A stretch of DNA of 64,000 bases from Marinobacter qingdaonensis (GCF_034555935.1 NZ_JAYDCJ010000003.1:1550001-1614000); one strand, 5' to 3'. Positions 33,730-43,904 are shown, counted from the stretch's first letter. Notes: generated from the letters alone by a model not told the origin. Program-made: numbers and translations.

Positions 33730-33837
33730 CCGGTGCGGGGAACGCTTCCAAAACACGCTCCTGGCGGCACATCCATGTGGCGCTTGGGCTCCGCCATCCA
33801 TGGCTCCGCACAGTTTTGGAAGCGTTCCCCGCACCGG
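33730..33837. repeat. long-stem inverted repeat, REP/BIME-like
   Basis: Two perfect 25-base arms (33730-33754 and 33813-33837, starting CCGGTGCGGGGAACGC) flank a 58-base centre. The centre contains further small repeats, with CATCCATG present twice. It lies between the TetR gene and the terminator of the binding-protein gene and does not code. The form is that of dispersed bacterial intergenic repeats. Confidence 0.75.
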
Positions 33838-33857
33838 CCTTCCTGCGCAGTGTAAAC

Positions 33858-33884
33858 AAAAACGGGCACGAATGGTCGTGCCCG
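33858..33884 (-). terminator. rho-independent terminator of the guanidine carboxylase unit
   Basis: On the minus strand CGGGCACGA pairs with TCGTGCCCG over a four-base loop and is followed by TTTTTG. It lies 25 bases after the binding-protein stop codon. Confidence 0.85.
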
Positions 33885-33908
33885 CTTGTCTCACGAAAAA
33901 GTACTAAG

Positions 33909-34976
33909 TCAGATTTCGCCTTCTGCGGCCATTTCCATGTAGTCATCATTGAAACGCAGCTTCACATTGCTCGAATCACCCATGACGGAGCCGTCCGGGA
34001 ATTCAATGCCGACGAAGTCCGGGCTCATCGCGCCCTGGCCGAGCAGGCCCTTGTCGAAGGAGAACTGGCGGACGCTGTCCATGGCCGCGTGGGCTTCTTC
34101 GCTGTTGATGAAGTCCACCGACAGCTGCGGCTCCCAGAACATCTTCATGCCGGCAAGCTGGGCCTCGTAGCCGGCCTGGTCGGTGCCGGACAGCTCACCC
34201 AGGAAGGCCCGGGCTTCGGCGCCTTCGGCGGTGTCCGCCTTGAGGATGCTCATGGTTTCGTACCAGGCGCCGACCAGGGCCTTGCCCAGTTTCGGGTTGT
34301 CGGCCAGGGTCTCGGTATTGACCAGGGTCAGGTCCTTGATGTGGCCCGGAATCTCGCTGGAATCGAACAGTTTGGTGGCGCCGGGGTAGGCTTCAACCTC
34401 GGACAGCAGCGGGTTCCAGGTCGCCACGTGGCGCACGTCGTCGGTTTGGAATGCGGACACCAGATCGGCGTCGGAGATGTTCACCACGCTGATGTCCCGC
34501 TCTTCCAGCCCGACAGTGTTGAGAGCCCGCACCAGCAAGTAGTGGGACACGGACAGCTCCACCAGGTGCACGGTTTCGCCTTCCAGGTCGGCAATGGTCT
34601 TGCCGTCCTTGGATACCAGGCCGTCGTTGGCGTTGGAGTAGTCGCCCACGATCAGGGCGGTGGTGTCGACGCCGGAGGCGGCCGGGATGGACAGGCCGTC
34701 CATGCTGGTGGCCACCACGCCGTCGAACTGGCCGGCGGTAAACTGGTTGATGGATTCGATGTAGTCGTTGACCTGCACGATGTCGACGTCGATGTCGTAC
34801 TTGTCGGCCCACTTCTTCATGATGCCGCTGTCCTCGGCGTACTGCCAGGGCACCCAGCCGGCGTAGATGGTCCAGGCGATGCTGAAGGAATCGCGTTCTT
34901 CGGCCATGGCACCCAGGGACAGGGTAGCTGTCATCAGGCCAGCGGCAAGACGTTTCTGGAAGGTACGAGTTTTCAT
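33909..34976 (-). CDS. ABC transporter substrate-binding protein, probable guanidine importer
   Basis: The 355-residue protein begins at the ATG at 34976, after GAGGAGAG, with a Sec signal peptide ending GAMA (about residue 24). The mature protein resembles the binding proteins usually annotated as urea-carboxylase-linked (SIAWTIYAGWVPWQYAEDSG, later TSMDGLSIPAASGVD). It is the last gene of the second riboswitch unit, 85 bases after the carboxylase gene. Its permease and ATPase are 4-5 kb away in the first riboswitch unit, so the importer is split between two transcripts with the same ligand sensor. Confidence 0.87.
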   Translation of the reverse strand: MKTRTFQKRLAAGLMTATLSLGAMAEERDSFSIAWTIYAGWVPWQYAEDSGIMKKWADKYDIDVDIVQVNDYIESINQFTAGQFDGVVATSMDGLSIPAASGVDTTALIVGDYSNANDGLVSKDGKTIADLEGETVHLVELSVSHYLLVRALNTVGLEERDISVVNISDADLVSAFQTDDVRHVATWNPLLSEVEAYPGATKLFDSSEIPGHIKDLTLVNTETLADNPKLGKALVGAWYETMSILKADTAEGAEARAFLGELSGTDQAGYEAQLAGMKMFWEPQLSVDFINSEEAHAAMDSVRQFSFDKGLLGQGAMSPDFVGIEFPDGSVMGDSSNVKLRFNDDYMEMAAEGEI

Positions 34977-35061
34977 GGAGTCTCTCCTCGGGCATGGCCC
35001 GCTGTTGGAAGATTGGTGTTCTTTGCGTTGGTATTCCATTGTTGGCATTCGCTAAGAGTCG

Positions 35062-38000
35062 TTAATCCGTCACCGCTTCGACGATCACCACCGGTGCGCC
35101 GGGGGCGACCGCCTGGCCAGCCTCGCGCCGGATCTCGACGATCCGCCCGCTGACCGGACTGAGCAGTTCGATTTCCATCTTCATGGACTCGATCACCGCC
35201 ACCGGGCGCTGGGCTTCGATGGTGTCGCCCACCTGCACCAGGCACTCCCAGAGGTTGCCGGCGACGTGGCTTTCCACCGCGTGCTGACCTTCTGGCAGGT
35301 TGGCAAGATCGTCCTCGCCGGTGTCCTCCATCGGGGCCTCGGCGCTGAAGTTGATCTGGCCGGACTCGATCCAGCGCTGCAGTTCCTTGTCGAAGGCCTG
35401 TTGGCGCTGTCCGGTGAAGTCACGGATTTCCCGGTCGTTATCGGCCAGGAACTGCTCGTAGTCCTTGAGGTTGAAGCGGGTGTGCTCGACCTTGATCGGG
35501 TAGTCGCCGTTCGGGAAGTCGCGCCGGATCTGCTGCAGCTCCTCGGCGCTCACCTCGTAGAAGCGCACCTGGTCGAAGAATCGCAGCAGCCAGGGCTTGC
35601 CGGGTTCGAAGAACTCGGTTGTGCGATAGCGGTTCCACATCTGCAGGGTGCGGCCGACGAACTGGTAGCCGCCCGGGCCTTCCATGCCGTAGATGCACAG
35701 GTAGGCGCCGCCGATGCCGACCGAGTTTTCCGCGGTCCAGGTGCGGGCCGGGTTGTACTTGGTGGTCACCAGCCGGTGGCGCGGATCCAGGGGCGTGGCT
35801 ACCGGGGCGCCGAGGTAGACGTCGCCCAGGCCCATGACCAGATAGCTGGCCTCGAACAGGGTCTTCTTGACCTCGTCGATGTTGTCGAGGCCGTTGATCC
35901 GGCGGATGAATTCCAGGTTGCTCGGGCACCAGGGCGCGTCCTTGCGCACCGACTGCATGTATTTCTGGATGGCGGTGTGGCAGGCCTCGTCGTCCCAGGA
36001 CAAGGGCAGGTGCACGATGCGCGCCGGCACGTCCCACTCCGGCTGCTGCTCCAGTTCCTTTTCCGCGCTAATCAGCAGGTCCAGCAAGGCGCCCTGGGCC
36101 AGGGCCCGGCTGTCGTAATGCACCTGCAGCGAGCGAATGCCGGGAGTCAGTTCCAGAATGGCGTCGTGTTTCTTCTCACGCAGCCACAGCATCAGGGCGT
36201 GGGCGCGGAAGCGCAGGCGAATGTCGAGCTCCATCGGGCCGTATTCCACCAGCACGTAGTTGTCGCCGGCGGCCCGGTACACCACGCCGGTCTCGTGTTC
36301 CTCGGTGGTCAGTGCCGCCAGAATCGGTGTTTCGGGTTGGATCGGAGTGATCTCGGTTTCGACCACGGTCATCTGTGCCACTGCCTGGTCCTGGGCGGTG
36401 CGTAGGGCCACCGCCTGATCCTGGCTCACCGGCGCGAACCGCACCTTGTCGCCGGCCTTGAGCTGGCCGAGTTTCCACAAATCGGCGCTGATCACCGTGA
36501 CCGGGCATACGAAGCCACCCAGGCTGGGGCCATCGGGGCCCAGAATCACCGGCATGTCGCCGGTGAAATCCACGGTGCCCACGGCGTAGGCGTTGTCGTG
36601 GATGTTGGACGGGTGCATGCCGGCCTCGCCGCCGTCGCTGCGGGCCCATTCCGGTTTCGGGCCGATCAGGCGGACCCCGGTGCGGCTGGAGTTGTAGTGG
36701 ATCTCCCAGTCACTCTCGAAGAAGGTCTCGATGTCCTGTTCGGTGAAGTAGTCCGGCGCGCCATGGGGGCCATAGGTGACGTGCAGTTGCCAGGTCTTGC
36801 CAATCGCCGGTTTGAGCTCCGCAGGCAGGCTGGCAGGCTCCACCGGCGCCGCGTCCGGCAGTGACAGCACATCGCCCGCTCTCAGTGCCCGGCCGCAGTG
36901 GCCGCCGAACTGGCCCAGTGTGAACGTACTGCAGGAGGTCAGGTAGGTCGGGCAGTCCAGGCCACCGCGCACCAGCAGGTAGGCCCGTGCGCCATTTTCC
37001 ACGGTGGCGCCCAGTTGCAGCAAGGCACCGGCGGCCACCTCGACCACCTGCCAGGCCGGGACCGGCTCGCCGTCCAGGCTGGCGTCAAGTTCGGCGCCGG
37101 TGAGCACAATCTGAGTTGCCCGGTTGAACACCAGGGTCGGGCCCTTGAGGGTGATTTCCAGGCCCGGGGCACCCTCGTCGTTACCCAGTAGCCGGTTGCC
37201 GAGCCGGAACGAATAGCTGTCGAACGGGCCGGAGGGCGGCACCCCGATTTCCCAGTAGCCAACCCGGCCCGGGTAATCCTGGATGGTGGTCAGGGTGCCA
37301 CCGCTGATGACGTCCACGGTGGCGGGCTGGTAGTCGAATTTGTTGAGGCTGCGGGTGGTGAGCCGACCTTCGGTAAAGCGCTGGTCGCCCAGCACCTGGC
37401 GCACGTAGGTCAGGTTGGTCTCGATACCGTACAACTGGCTGTCGTCCAGGGCCGCAATCAGGCGCTGACGCGCGGCTTCGCGATCGGATTCGTGCACGAT
37501 CACCTTGGCCAGCATGGGGTCGAACAGCGGCGAGATCTCGGTGCCTGACTGGAGCCAGTGGTCGATGCGCAGGCCCGGATCCTCGGGCCAGACCACGTTG
37601 GTGAGCAGGCCGGCGCTGGGCTGGAAGTCCTTGTTCGGGTCTTCCGCGTAGATGCGGGCCTGGATGGCGTGGCCGGAAGGGGTAAGCGTGCCGGCCAGGG
37701 TATTGAGATCGGGCAGGACGCCGGCGCCCAGTTCCACCATCCAGCGGACGATGTCGACGCCGTACACTTGCTCGGTCACACCGTGTTCCACCTGCAGGCG
37801 GGTGTTCACCTCCAGGAAATAGAACTCGGTGGTGTCCGGGTCGTAGATGAATTCCACCGTGCCGGCACTGCGATAGCCGATGCTCTCGCCCAGCTGGCGG
37901 GCGGTGTCGTGCATTCGGGTGCGCACGTCGTCGCTTAGCCCCGGGGCCGGGGCTTCCTCGATCACTTTCTGGTTGCGGCGCTGGGCCGAGCAGTCCCGCT

Positions 38001-38688
38001 CGCCCAGGGCGGCCACCTGGCCACGGCCATCGCCGAACAGCTGCACCTCGATGTGCCGGGCACTCTCGACAAATTTTTCCAGGAACACGCCGCTGTTGCT
38101 GAAGTTGTTCTGGCTCAGGCGCTGGACCGATTCGAAGCTCTTGCGCAGGTCCTCGGCGCCGAAGCAGCGGGACATGCCGATGCCGCCGCCGCCGGCGGTG
38201 CTCTTCAGCATGACCGGGTAACCGATGGCTTCGGCGGCCTGCAGGGCGTCGTCCAGATCGGTCAGCAAGCCGGTGCCGGGCAGCAGCGGCACGCCGGCTT
38301 GCTCGGCCAGGGTCCGGGCGGTGTGTTTGAGACCGAACTCCTCCATCTGCTCCGGGGTGGGGCCGAGGAAGATCACGCCCTCGGCGTCGCAGCGGCGGGC
38401 GAAGTCGGCGTTTTCGCTCAGAAAGCCGTAACCCGGGTGAATGGCGCCGGCGCCGCTCTCACGCACGATGTCGAACAGCTTGTCCTGGTCCAGGTAGGTG
38501 GCGGCCGCCGGGCCCTCGCCCAGGGAATAGGCTTCGTCGGCCTGACGCACGTGCAGTGAGTCGGCATCGGCCTCGGCGTACACTGCCACCGAGGTGATGC
38601 CCATGGCTCGGAGGGTACGGATGACCCGGCAGGCGATGGCGCCCCGGTTGGCGATCAGGACCTTTTTGAAGACGGGGTTCAGTTCCAT
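35062..38688 (-). CDS. guanidine carboxylase (often annotated urea carboxylase)
   Basis: A 1208-residue biotin-dependent enzyme. Residues about 1-450 are biotin carboxylase ([23 protein letters not shown]-grasp GGGGIGMSR, and [14 protein letters not shown]); the middle holds the two urea-carboxylase carboxyltransferase domains (from about 475, [20 protein letters not shown], and [20 protein letters not shown] near 985); the C-terminus is the biotin carrier with Lys1170 in ESMKME. It carboxylates guanidine to carboxyguanidine using ATP and bicarbonate. Guanidine rather than urea is inferred from the guanidine-I riboswitch and the co-transcribed deiminase genes, an arrangement shown experimentally in other bacteria. 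The start overlaps the preceding gene by 10 bases. Confidence 0.92.
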   Translation of the reverse strand: MELNPVFKKVLIANRGAIACRVIRTLRAMGITSVAVYAEADADSLHVRQADEAYSLGEGPAAATYLDQDKLFDIVRESGAGAIHPGYGFLSENADFARRCDAEGVIFLGPTPEQMEEFGLKHTARTLAEQAGVPLLPGTGLLTDLDDALQAAEAIGYPVMLKSTAGGGGIGMSRCFGAEDLRKSFESVQRLSQNNFSNSGVFLEKFVESARHIEVQLFGDGRGQVAALGERDCSAQRRNQKVIEEAPAPGLSDDVRTRMHDTARQLGESIGYRSAGTVEFIYDPDTTEFYFLEVNTRLQVEHGVTEQVYGVDIVRWMVELGAGVLPDLNTLAGTLTPSGHAIQARIYAEDPNKDFQPSAGLLTNVVWPEDPGLRIDHWLQSGTEISPLFDPMLAKVIVHESDREAARQRLIAALDDSQLYGIETNLTYVRQVLGDQRFTEGRLTTRSLNKFDYQPATVDVISGGTLTTIQDYPGRVGYWEIGVPPSGPFDSYSFRLGNRLLGNDEGAPGLEITLKGPTLVFNRATQIVLTGAELDASLDGEPVPAWQVVEVAAGALLQLGATVENGARAYLLVRGGLDCPTYLTSCSTFTLGQFGGHCGRALRAGDVLSLPDAAPVEPASLPAELKPAIGKTWQLHVTYGPHGAPDYFTEQDIETFFESDWEIHYNSSRTGVRLIGPKPEWARSDGGEAGMHPSNIHDNAYAVGTVDFTGDMPVILGPDGPSLGGFVCPVTVISADLWKLGQLKAGDKVRFAPVSQDQAVALRTAQDQAVAQMTVVETEITPIQPETPILAALTTEEHETGVVYRAAGDNYVLVEYGPMELDIRLRFRAHALMLWLREKKHDAILELTPGIRSLQVHYDSRALAQGALLDLLISAEKELEQQPEWDVPARIVHLPLSWDDEACHTAIQKYMQSVRKDAPWCPSNLEFIRRINGLDNIDEVKKTLFEASYLVMGLGDVYLGAPVATPLDPRHRLVTTKYNPARTWTAENSVGIGGAYLCIYGMEGPGGYQFVGRTLQMWNRYRTTEFFEPGKPWLLRFFDQVRFYEVSAEELQQIRRDFPNGDYPIKVEHTRFNLKDYEQFLADNDREIRDFTGQRQQAFDKELQRWIESGQINFSAEAPMEDTGEDDLANLPEGQHAVESHVAGNLWECLVQVGDTIEAQRPVAVIESMKMEIELLSPVSGRIVEIRREAGQAVAPGAPVVIVEAVTD

Positions 38689-39317
38689 ACCAGCACCTCG
38701 ATCGGCGTCGGGTTCCAGCCGTTGCAGGGGTTGTTCAACTGCGGGCAATTGGAAATCATCACCAGCACGTCCATGGCCGCTTTCAGCTCCACGTACTTGC
38801 CGGCATCGGAGATGCCGTCGGCGAAGGTCAGGCCGCCGTCGGCGGTGACCGGCACGTTCATGAAGAAGTTGATGTTGTGGGTGATGTCGCGCTTGCTCAG
38901 GCCGAGCTCCTCGTGTTCGGTTACCGCCACCAGCCAGCTGTCCCGGCAGGCGTGCATGCACTTCTTCTCCAGGGCGTAGCGGGTGGTGTTGCTCTCGGCC
39001 GCGCAGGCGCCGCCCAGGGTGTCGTGCCGGCCGCAGGTATCGGCGGTGATCTCCAGCATCAGGTTGTTCTCCGACGACATCAGCTTCGAACCGGCGGTCA
39101 GGTAGACATTGCCCTGGGCACGGATGGTGTCCACCGCGCTGTAGCGTTCGGTCGGGTTGTGGGCGTTGTAGAACAGGGTGTCCGCGGCCTGGTTGCCCTC
39201 CCGGTCCAGGATGCGGATGGTTTCACCCGCTTTGACCACTTTCAGGAAATACTCGCCGGCCGGTACGGTCTCGCGGAAGGCGGCGGTTTCGGGGTGCAGT
39301 GTGCTTGCTTTGATCAT
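38679..39317 (-). CDS. cgdB: carboxyguanidine deiminase subunit (urea carboxylase-associated protein 2 type)
   Basis: A 212-residue DUF1989-family protein starting after a strong AAGGAGG site. It shares the motif [11 protein letters not shown] with its partner upstream ([11 protein letters not shown]) and has [12 protein letters not shown] in the second half; the conserved His, Cys and acidic residues may bind a metal. With the partner it forms carboxyguanidine deiminase, converting carboxyguanidine to allophanate and ammonia in the cytoplasm. The letter cgdB follows gene order and similarity to the second associated protein and is less sure than the function. Overlaps the carboxylase gene by 10 bases. 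Confidence 0.88.
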   Translation of the reverse strand: MIKASTLHPETAAFRETVPAGEYFLKVVKAGETIRILDREGNQAADTLFYNAHNPTERYSAVDTIRAQGNVYLTAGSKLMSSENNLMLEITADTCGRHDTLGGACAAESNTTRYALEKKCMHACRDSWLVAVTEHEELGLSKRDITHNINFFMNVPVTADGGLTFADGISDAGKYVELKAAMDVLVMISNCPQLNNPCNGWNPTPIEVLVWN

Positions 39318-39334
39318 GGTTAGCCTCCTTCGTC

Positions 39335-40063
39335 TCAGGCCTGCATCAGGTGGTACAGGGCGGTGTTGGCAAAGGCCCGGGTGGCCTCCGGCGACGATGT
39401 CTTGCAAGGGTCGGCGTCGGTGACCGGCGCGGCCTTGAACAGCTGATAGCGAAGGGGGTGGCTGGGGTATTGCTCGGCCGGACTCAGCGGATGCGGGCAG
39501 GTGTGCAGGACCACGATGGTGTCCATCTCGAACCGCAGGTCCACGGTGGCACCGGCGTGGGAATGGTCGGAGACGTAGGCCATGTTGCCTTCATCATCGG
39601 TTTTGACCTTGCTGAACCAGTTCAGGTTGGCGGTCAGGTCCTTCTTGCCGAGACCGTACTTGGCCAGCTCGTTCAGGAAGCTGGTGAAGCCGTTGCGGTG
39701 ATAGTGATTGTGGGCGTCCTGATAGGTCTTGCGACCCCAGCGGGTCTCCACCAGTTCGGCGTTGCAGGTGCCGCTCACGGTGTCGTGCCAACCGAGGTCA
39801 TCGCGCACGATGGAGGCCATCACCCGGCCCATGTCCGAGAGCAACACGTGGCCTTTGGTGAGCAGGAAAGTGTGCTGGTTTTTCAGGGTGTCCGGCATGT
39901 TGTACCGCTCGAGGGGGTTCTCGGGGTTGTACATCAACATGCCGACATTGGCCCCGCCGGTTTCGTCAATCAGGCGCAGCACGTGGCCGCGGCGCATGAT
40001 GAAAGACCAGTGGGATCCGCCGGGAATCAGATCGTCGTAGAGAGGGGCTGCGGAGTGCAACAT
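39335..40063 (-). CDS. cgdA: carboxyguanidine deiminase subunit (urea carboxylase-associated protein 1 type)
   Basis: A 242-residue DUF1989-family protein, first gene of the second guanidine unit. The ATG at 40063 is chosen because AAGGTGG lies eight bases upstream; a GTG at 40075 lies on the ribosome-binding site itself. Motifs include [35 protein letters not shown] and LNWFSKV. It pairs with the next gene product to convert carboxyguanidine to allophanate. Its ribosome-binding region GGAAAAGG is complementary to CCTTTTCC in the riboswitch's variable hairpin. Earlier annotations would call it a urea amidolyase-associated protein. Confidence 0.88.
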   Translation of the reverse strand: MLHSAAPLYDDLIPGGSHWSFIMRRGHVLRLIDETGGANVGMLMYNPENPLERYNMPDTLKNQHTFLLTKGHVLLSDMGRVMASIVRDDLGWHDTVSGTCNAELVETRWGRKTYQDAHNHYHRNGFTSFLNELAKYGLGKKDLTANLNWFSKVKTDDEGNMAYVSDHSHAGATVDLRFEMDTIVVLHTCPHPLSPAEQYPSHPLRYQLFKAAPVTDADPCKTSSPEATRAFANTALYHLMQA

Positions 40064-40132
40064 AACCGTTTCCACCTTTTCCAGTTGGCTGGGAGTGTTT
40101 GAAAAACACGAGAGGCGTCAGTAACTGAACGA

Positions 40133-40240
40133 TCCTCCCGGGCTTTTGTCCCGCCGTGTAGCCTTGGAAAAGGCCGTCAACTCTCGGACCAGTCACCCGC
40201 GCTTCCCTTCGTGGGAAACACCGGCCGGAACCCTAGTCGA
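40133..40240 (-). promoter_or_regulatory. guanidine-I (ykkC) riboswitch 2
   Basis: The minus strand carries CTAGGGTTCCGGCC, GACTGGTCCGAGAG, a variable hairpin (GCCTT-TTCC-AAGGC) and ACACGGCGGGACAAAAGCCC then GGGAG, the guanidine-I aptamer. It heads cgdA, cgdB, the carboxylase and the binding protein. As in riboswitch 1, no T-run terminator follows; CCTTTTCC (40166-40173) is complementary to GGAAAAGG in the cgdA ribosome-binding region (40075-40082). Confidence 0.93.
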
Positions 40241-40309
40241 CCATTTGTCAGATTGTCGCGCTTTGATTGTGGTTTCAGGTACCAACGTCTCGCTGCGTAT
40301 CATTGACAA

Positions 40310-40325
40310 GACAACATCCGTGCCA
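40310..40325 (-). promoter_or_regulatory. sigma-54-like promoter upstream of riboswitch 2
   Basis: The minus strand reads TGGCACGGATGTTGTC: a perfect -24 element and TTGT in place of TTGC at -12, at correct spacing. The predicted start is about 60 bases before the aptamer, as for riboswitch 1. A weak NtrC-like site (GCCTC-GTTTT-GGTGC, two mismatches) is at 40404-40418. Confidence 0.55.
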
Positions 40326-40448
40326 CGAACGCTAAGGTTATGAATTATTGGGAGAAAGGAAAGAGGTGGAGCAGGTAGGACTGAGCCGATGGCGATTCGT
40401 TCGCCTCGTTTTGGTGCAATGGGGCAGGGCGATGCATCATTCTGGTGG

Positions 40449-40481
40449 CTGACTGGCCGGGCCCTGGGCCTGGCCAGTCAG
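40449..40481. terminator. hairpin after the chemoreceptor gene
   Basis: CTGACTGGCC and GGCCAGTCAG are perfect 10-base arms around a 13-base loop containing GGGCCC. It lies 18 bases after the receptor stop codon on the minus strand. No T-run follows on either strand. Confidence 0.5.
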
Positions 40482-40498
40482 CGGGTCTTACAGGCGTA

Positions 40499-41797
40499 TT
40501 AACTGAAATGACTGTCCCGAATGATTTCCGACAGCGACACCGCGCCATCCCGAACGTCGTGGAAGGCACTCGAGGCTTGCTCCACCTGGCCCGCGCCGGA
40601 CGCCGCGTGCTGTTTGACCTGGTCCATTTGGCTGGTCATCTGCCCGGTCAGGCCATGATTGGTTTCCACCAGACTGCCGATTTCCACCGTGGACTGCTGG
40701 GCCCGGGCCGCCAGTTGCCGGACCTCGTCCGCCACCACCGCGAATCCGCGGCCATGCTCACCGGCGCGGGCGGCTTCGATGGCGGCGTTCAGGGCCAGCA
40801 GGTTGGTCTGCTCGGCAATGCCGCTGATGGTGCTGACGATGTCGGTGATGCTTTTGGACTGGGCCATCAACTGCTCGGCCAGCTTGGCACAGGCGGTGAC
40901 CGCGTCTGAACAGCGGTTGGCGGCCTCGACGGCGGCCTGCAGGATCTCGGTGCCGGAATCGGCCTTGTCGATGGTCTGGTCGGCAGCCTGGGTTACCGCT
41001 TCGGTGATGGCTCGCAGCGACTCGGTCTGGCGCACCTTGGCGGTGATGTCACTGGCGAACTTGATCACCTTGATCACCTGGCCCTCGGTGTCGAACACCG
41101 GGTTGTAGGTGGCCTCCAGCCAGATTTCATCGCCATTGTGGTGGCGCCGCTGGAACTGGCCGGAGCGGAATTGACCCTTGGCCAGTTCCTGCCAGAAATT
41201 GGGGTTGTCCCGGTAGAAGTCGTCGTAGCAGAACATCCGGTGGTGCTGGCCCTGAATGTCCTGCAACGCGTAGCCGGTGGTGGCCAGGAAGTTGTCATTG
41301 GCCTTCAGAATGGTGCCGTCCGGGGTGAATTCGATCACCGCCAGTGAGCGGTTCAGGGCCTCAAAGACGGCGGCGTCTTCCTTGCGCTTGATGGTGGACT
41401 CGGTGATTTCCGAGGCAAATTTCACCACCCGGACCACGGTGTTGGCCTGCACCACCGGGAAGTAGTTGGCCTGCAGCCAGACCTTGTTCCCGGCCTTGGT
41501 GTAACGGGCAAACTCGCCACTCTGGGGCTCGCCCCGGCGCAGGGCATCCCAGAAGGCCCGGTAGTCGTTGCTCTGGGCATAGCTGCGATCGCAGAACATG
41601 GCGTGATGGCGGCCGACCACCTCGTCTTTCTGATAGCCCACCACCTTCAGGAAAGCGGGGGTGGCGTCAGCAATGGTGCCGTCGGGCGTGAACTCGATCA
41701 CCGCGTTGCAGTTCTTGATGGCGCGGATGTAGTGTTCCTGGCTGGAGAGGTGCTCGGTGAGGCGGTCCTGGTCCTGGCGGCGCTTAACCACAAACAT
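40499..41797 (-). CDS. BdlA-like soluble chemoreceptor (PAS-PAS-MCP)
   Basis: A 432-residue protein without signal peptide or membrane helix. Two PAS domains follow each other (residues about 27-140 with [20 protein letters not shown], and about 150-262 with [20 protein letters not shown]), each ending in a PAC-type [20 protein letters not shown] stretch. The C-terminal 150 residues hold the receptor signalling hairpin ([20 protein letters not shown]). The architecture and length match BdlA, which controls biofilm dispersal in Pseudomonas aeruginosa, and Aer-like redox sensors. The signalling segment is short, so contact with CheA should be tested. Start after AAAAAGGATC. Confidence 0.82.
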   Translation of the reverse strand: MFVVKRRQDQDRLTEHLSSQEHYIRAIKNCNAVIEFTPDGTIADATPAFLKVVGYQKDEVVGRHHAMFCDRSYAQSNDYRAFWDALRRGEPQSGEFARYTKAGNKVWLQANYFPVVQANTVVRVVKFASEITESTIKRKEDAAVFEALNRSLAVIEFTPDGTILKANDNFLATTGYALQDIQGQHHRMFCYDDFYRDNPNFWQELAKGQFRSGQFQRRHHNGDEIWLEATYNPVFDTEGQVIKVIKFASDITAKVRQTESLRAITEAVTQAADQTIDKADSGTEILQAAVEAANRCSDAVTACAKLAEQLMAQSKSITDIVSTISGIAEQTNLLALNAAIEAARAGEHGRGFAVVADEVRQLAARAQQSTVEIGSLVETNHGLTGQMTSQMDQVKQHAASGAGQVEQASSAFHDVRDGAVSLSEIIRDSHFS

Positions 41798-41985
41798 AAC
41801 AAAGATCCTTTTTGAGATTGTCCAACAATGACTTCCGAACGTAGAAGAAAATCCAGCGAAGCGCCAGAGTACGTAAACAAAAGCTACAATTTGCAACCAA
41901 ATTCGGGGCCGTGGTCACGGTTCGACAGCATTTGGCGGAATCTTTATCATCGCTCTCTCACTCGCCACTGCGGATCCACCTCCCT

Positions 41986-42357
41986 ATGAAATTCCCTGTT
42001 GCCACCGTGATGCTGGTTTCGGCGGCTGTCGCCTTTGTCATCTGGGATCAGACCCAGGAGGAAGCGCCTCCCCTGGACCCGGCCCGATTTACCAATCTGG
42101 CTGCCAATCCGCTGGAGCGTGGCGCCGTGGTGGACTGGGCGGTGGAGCAGGTGCCGCAATTGTGCGAAGAGGCGACCGGCTCGGTGGCGGGGTCCGAGGC
42201 GCATCGCGCCTGCGTCGACACCAGCGAGAAGCGGGAATCGTCGTGCCGCCGGGCCATGGCCGATCAGTTCCCGGGGCTGGTCGCATCGGAAGCCCTGTTC
42301 CGGGACTTGTCGATTACCACCATGAACTGCCTGGTGCCCCAGTCTGCTAGACTCTGA
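41986..42357 (+). CDS. small membrane-anchored hypothetical protein
   Basis: A 123-residue protein beginning MKFPVATVMLVSAAVAFVIW, one hydrophobic helix that may be a signal anchor, followed by a soluble mainly helical domain with five Cys residues (LCEEATG, RACVD, SSCRRA, MNCLV), which could form disulfides in the periplasm. No family was recognised. Earlier in-frame starts lack a hydrophobic leader and are not supported. Confidence 0.6.
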   Translation: MKFPVATVMLVSAAVAFVIWDQTQEEAPPLDPARFTNLAANPLERGAVVDWAVEQVPQLCEEATGSVAGSEAHRACVDTSEKRESSCRRAMADQFPGLVASEALFRDLSITTMNCLVPQSARL

Positions 42358-42401
42358 GCAAGCCCAAACCAAACCCAATCGGCCTCATTCAGGCGATATC
42401 C

Positions 42402-42725
42402 ATGTCCGAAGATCCTCTGAAAGCGCTCTCCGATATGGCCAGCGATGCCCATGCCCGCATCCAGGCCGCCCATGACCACATCAACCCGGTGGTGGAGGTG
42501 CGTCGGGGCATGCGCGATGCCGGCATCCCCGCCGATGTCATGACCATCGACTGCCTGCGCACCCGCCGTCGCATTACCCTGATTCTGCACGACGAACAAC
42601 CGGGGGTGCTGCTGTACCAGTTCGTCACCATCGACGACGAGGTGGGTGACAGCTTCCAGGGGCTGGCACTGGCCGAGGTAAGCGTGCAAACCCTGGTGGA
42701 TTGGATGCAGGACTACTTCGGCTAA
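42402..42725 (+). CDS. conserved small cytoplasmic protein, unknown function
   Basis: A 107-residue acidic, soluble protein with a predicted alpha/beta pattern (ARIQAAHDHINPVVEVRRGM, RRRITLILHDEQPGVLLYQF, TLVDWMQDYFG). No catalytic motif is evident and no family was recognised. It starts about 45 bases after the previous gene and ends 40 bases before the endonuclease/phosphatase-fold gene, so the three are probably co-transcribed. Confidence 0.65.
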   Translation: MSEDPLKALSDMASDAHARIQAAHDHINPVVEVRRGMRDAGIPADVMTIDCLRTRRRITLILHDEQPGVLLYQFVTIDDEVGDSFQGLALAEVSVQTLVDWMQDYFG

Positions 42726-42764
42726 GCACGTCAGATTTCAGCAGGGGGAGGACAGGGAGTCGTC

Positions 42765-43877
42765 ATGGCCATTCTGCAAACCGCCTTACCCTGGGTCCTC
42801 GGTGCCTGCACCCTCGCCGTCGTGGGCGCAACCCTGCTGCCGCTGTGGCGTAACCCGCACTGGCTGGTCCGGGGGTTCGATTTTCCGCGGATGCAGATTG
42901 CCATCCTGGCGCTGGCTCTGCTGCTCCTGCAATTGGTGTTTCTGGACCTCGAACGCCCTGGTACTTGGGTGTGGATGGCACTGGCCGGAGGCGCCCTGGT
43001 CGGCCAGGCCTGGTGGATCCTGCCCTACACGCCTCTGTGGCCGAAAGAGGTAAAACCGGCGCTCAACCCTGACCCGGCCCACACCCTGACCATCCTCACC
43101 GCCAACGTGCTGACCCCCAATCGCCGGGCCGACGCCCTGATCGCGCTGGTCGTGAAGCACCAGCCCGACGTGCTGGTCACCCTGGAGTCCGACCAGTGGT
43201 GGCAGGACCAGTTGGCGGAACTGGAAACCCGCATGCCCTACACCATCAAGTGCCCACTCGATAACCTCTACGGCATGCACGTGTATTCCCGCCTGCCGCT
43301 GCGGGAGAGCGAATGCCGCTACCTGGTGCAGGACAAGGTGCCCTCCATGCACGCGCTGGTGGAGCTGCATTCCGGCGACCGGGTACGCATGCATTTCCTG
43401 CACCCGGCACCGCCCAGTCCCACCGAAAACCCGGAGTCGGCGGAGCGGGACGCCGAGCTGGTCATCGTCGGTCGCAGCGTGGCCGACACCGACGAACCGG
43501 TGATTGTCACCGGCGACCTCAACGACGTGGCCTGGTCGCCGACCACCCGCCTGTTCCGCAAGGTCAGCGGCCTGCTGGATCCCCGGGTCGGGCGCGGGCT
43601 GCGAAGCACCTTTCACGCCCAGTACCCGCTGATGCGCTGGCCCCTGGATCACCTGTTCCACAGCGAGCATTTCACCCTGATCGCCATCCAGCGTCTGCCG
43701 GACATCGGATCCGATCACTTTCCACTGCTGACCCGGGTGCTCTTCGCGCCTGTACGTGGCCGGGACCAGCAGCCGCTGCCGGCCGAGCAGGGCGACCAGG
43801 AATGGGCCAGCGAACTGGCCCGGGATCAGGGCGCCAGCAAATCGGACGTGCCGGCGCCCGACCCATCCGAGCACTGA
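42765..43877 (+). CDS. membrane-anchored endonuclease/exonuclease/phosphatase family protein
   Basis: A 370-residue protein with three N-terminal hydrophobic helices (residues 1-90) and a C-terminal EEP domain: LTANVLTPNRR (metal Asn), TLESDQWW (metal Glu), VTGDLNDVAW (Asp/Asn) and GSDHFPLL (catalytic His with Asp). It would cleave phosphodiester or phosphate monoester bonds at the membrane, possibly on the outside. This layout is common in proteobacteria but the substrate is not known. A GGGGGAGGACAGGGAG site precedes it. Confidence 0.85.
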   Translation: MAILQTALPWVLGACTLAVVGATLLPLWRNPHWLVRGFDFPRMQIAILALALLLLQLVFLDLERPGTWVWMALAGGALVGQAWWILPYTPLWPKEVKPALNPDPAHTLTILTANVLTPNRRADALIALVVKHQPDVLVTLESDQWWQDQLAELETRMPYTIKCPLDNLYGMHVYSRLPLRESECRYLVQDKVPSMHALVELHSGDRVRMHFLHPAPPSPTENPESAERDAELVIVGRSVADTDEPVIVTGDLNDVAWSPTTRLFRKVSGLLDPRVGRGLRSTFHAQYPLMRWPLDHLFHSEHFTLIAIQRLPDIGSDHFPLLTRVLFAPVRGRDQQPLPAEQGDQEWASELARDQGASKSDVPAPDPSEH

Positions 43878-43904
43878 ATCCAGTACGTCGAGGAGGCAAT
43901 CATC

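Noticed and set aside
35062..38688. Urea carboxylase acting on urea
   Set aside because: The guanidine-I riboswitch and the deiminase genes in the same unit favour guanidine; urea remains possible as a minor substrate.
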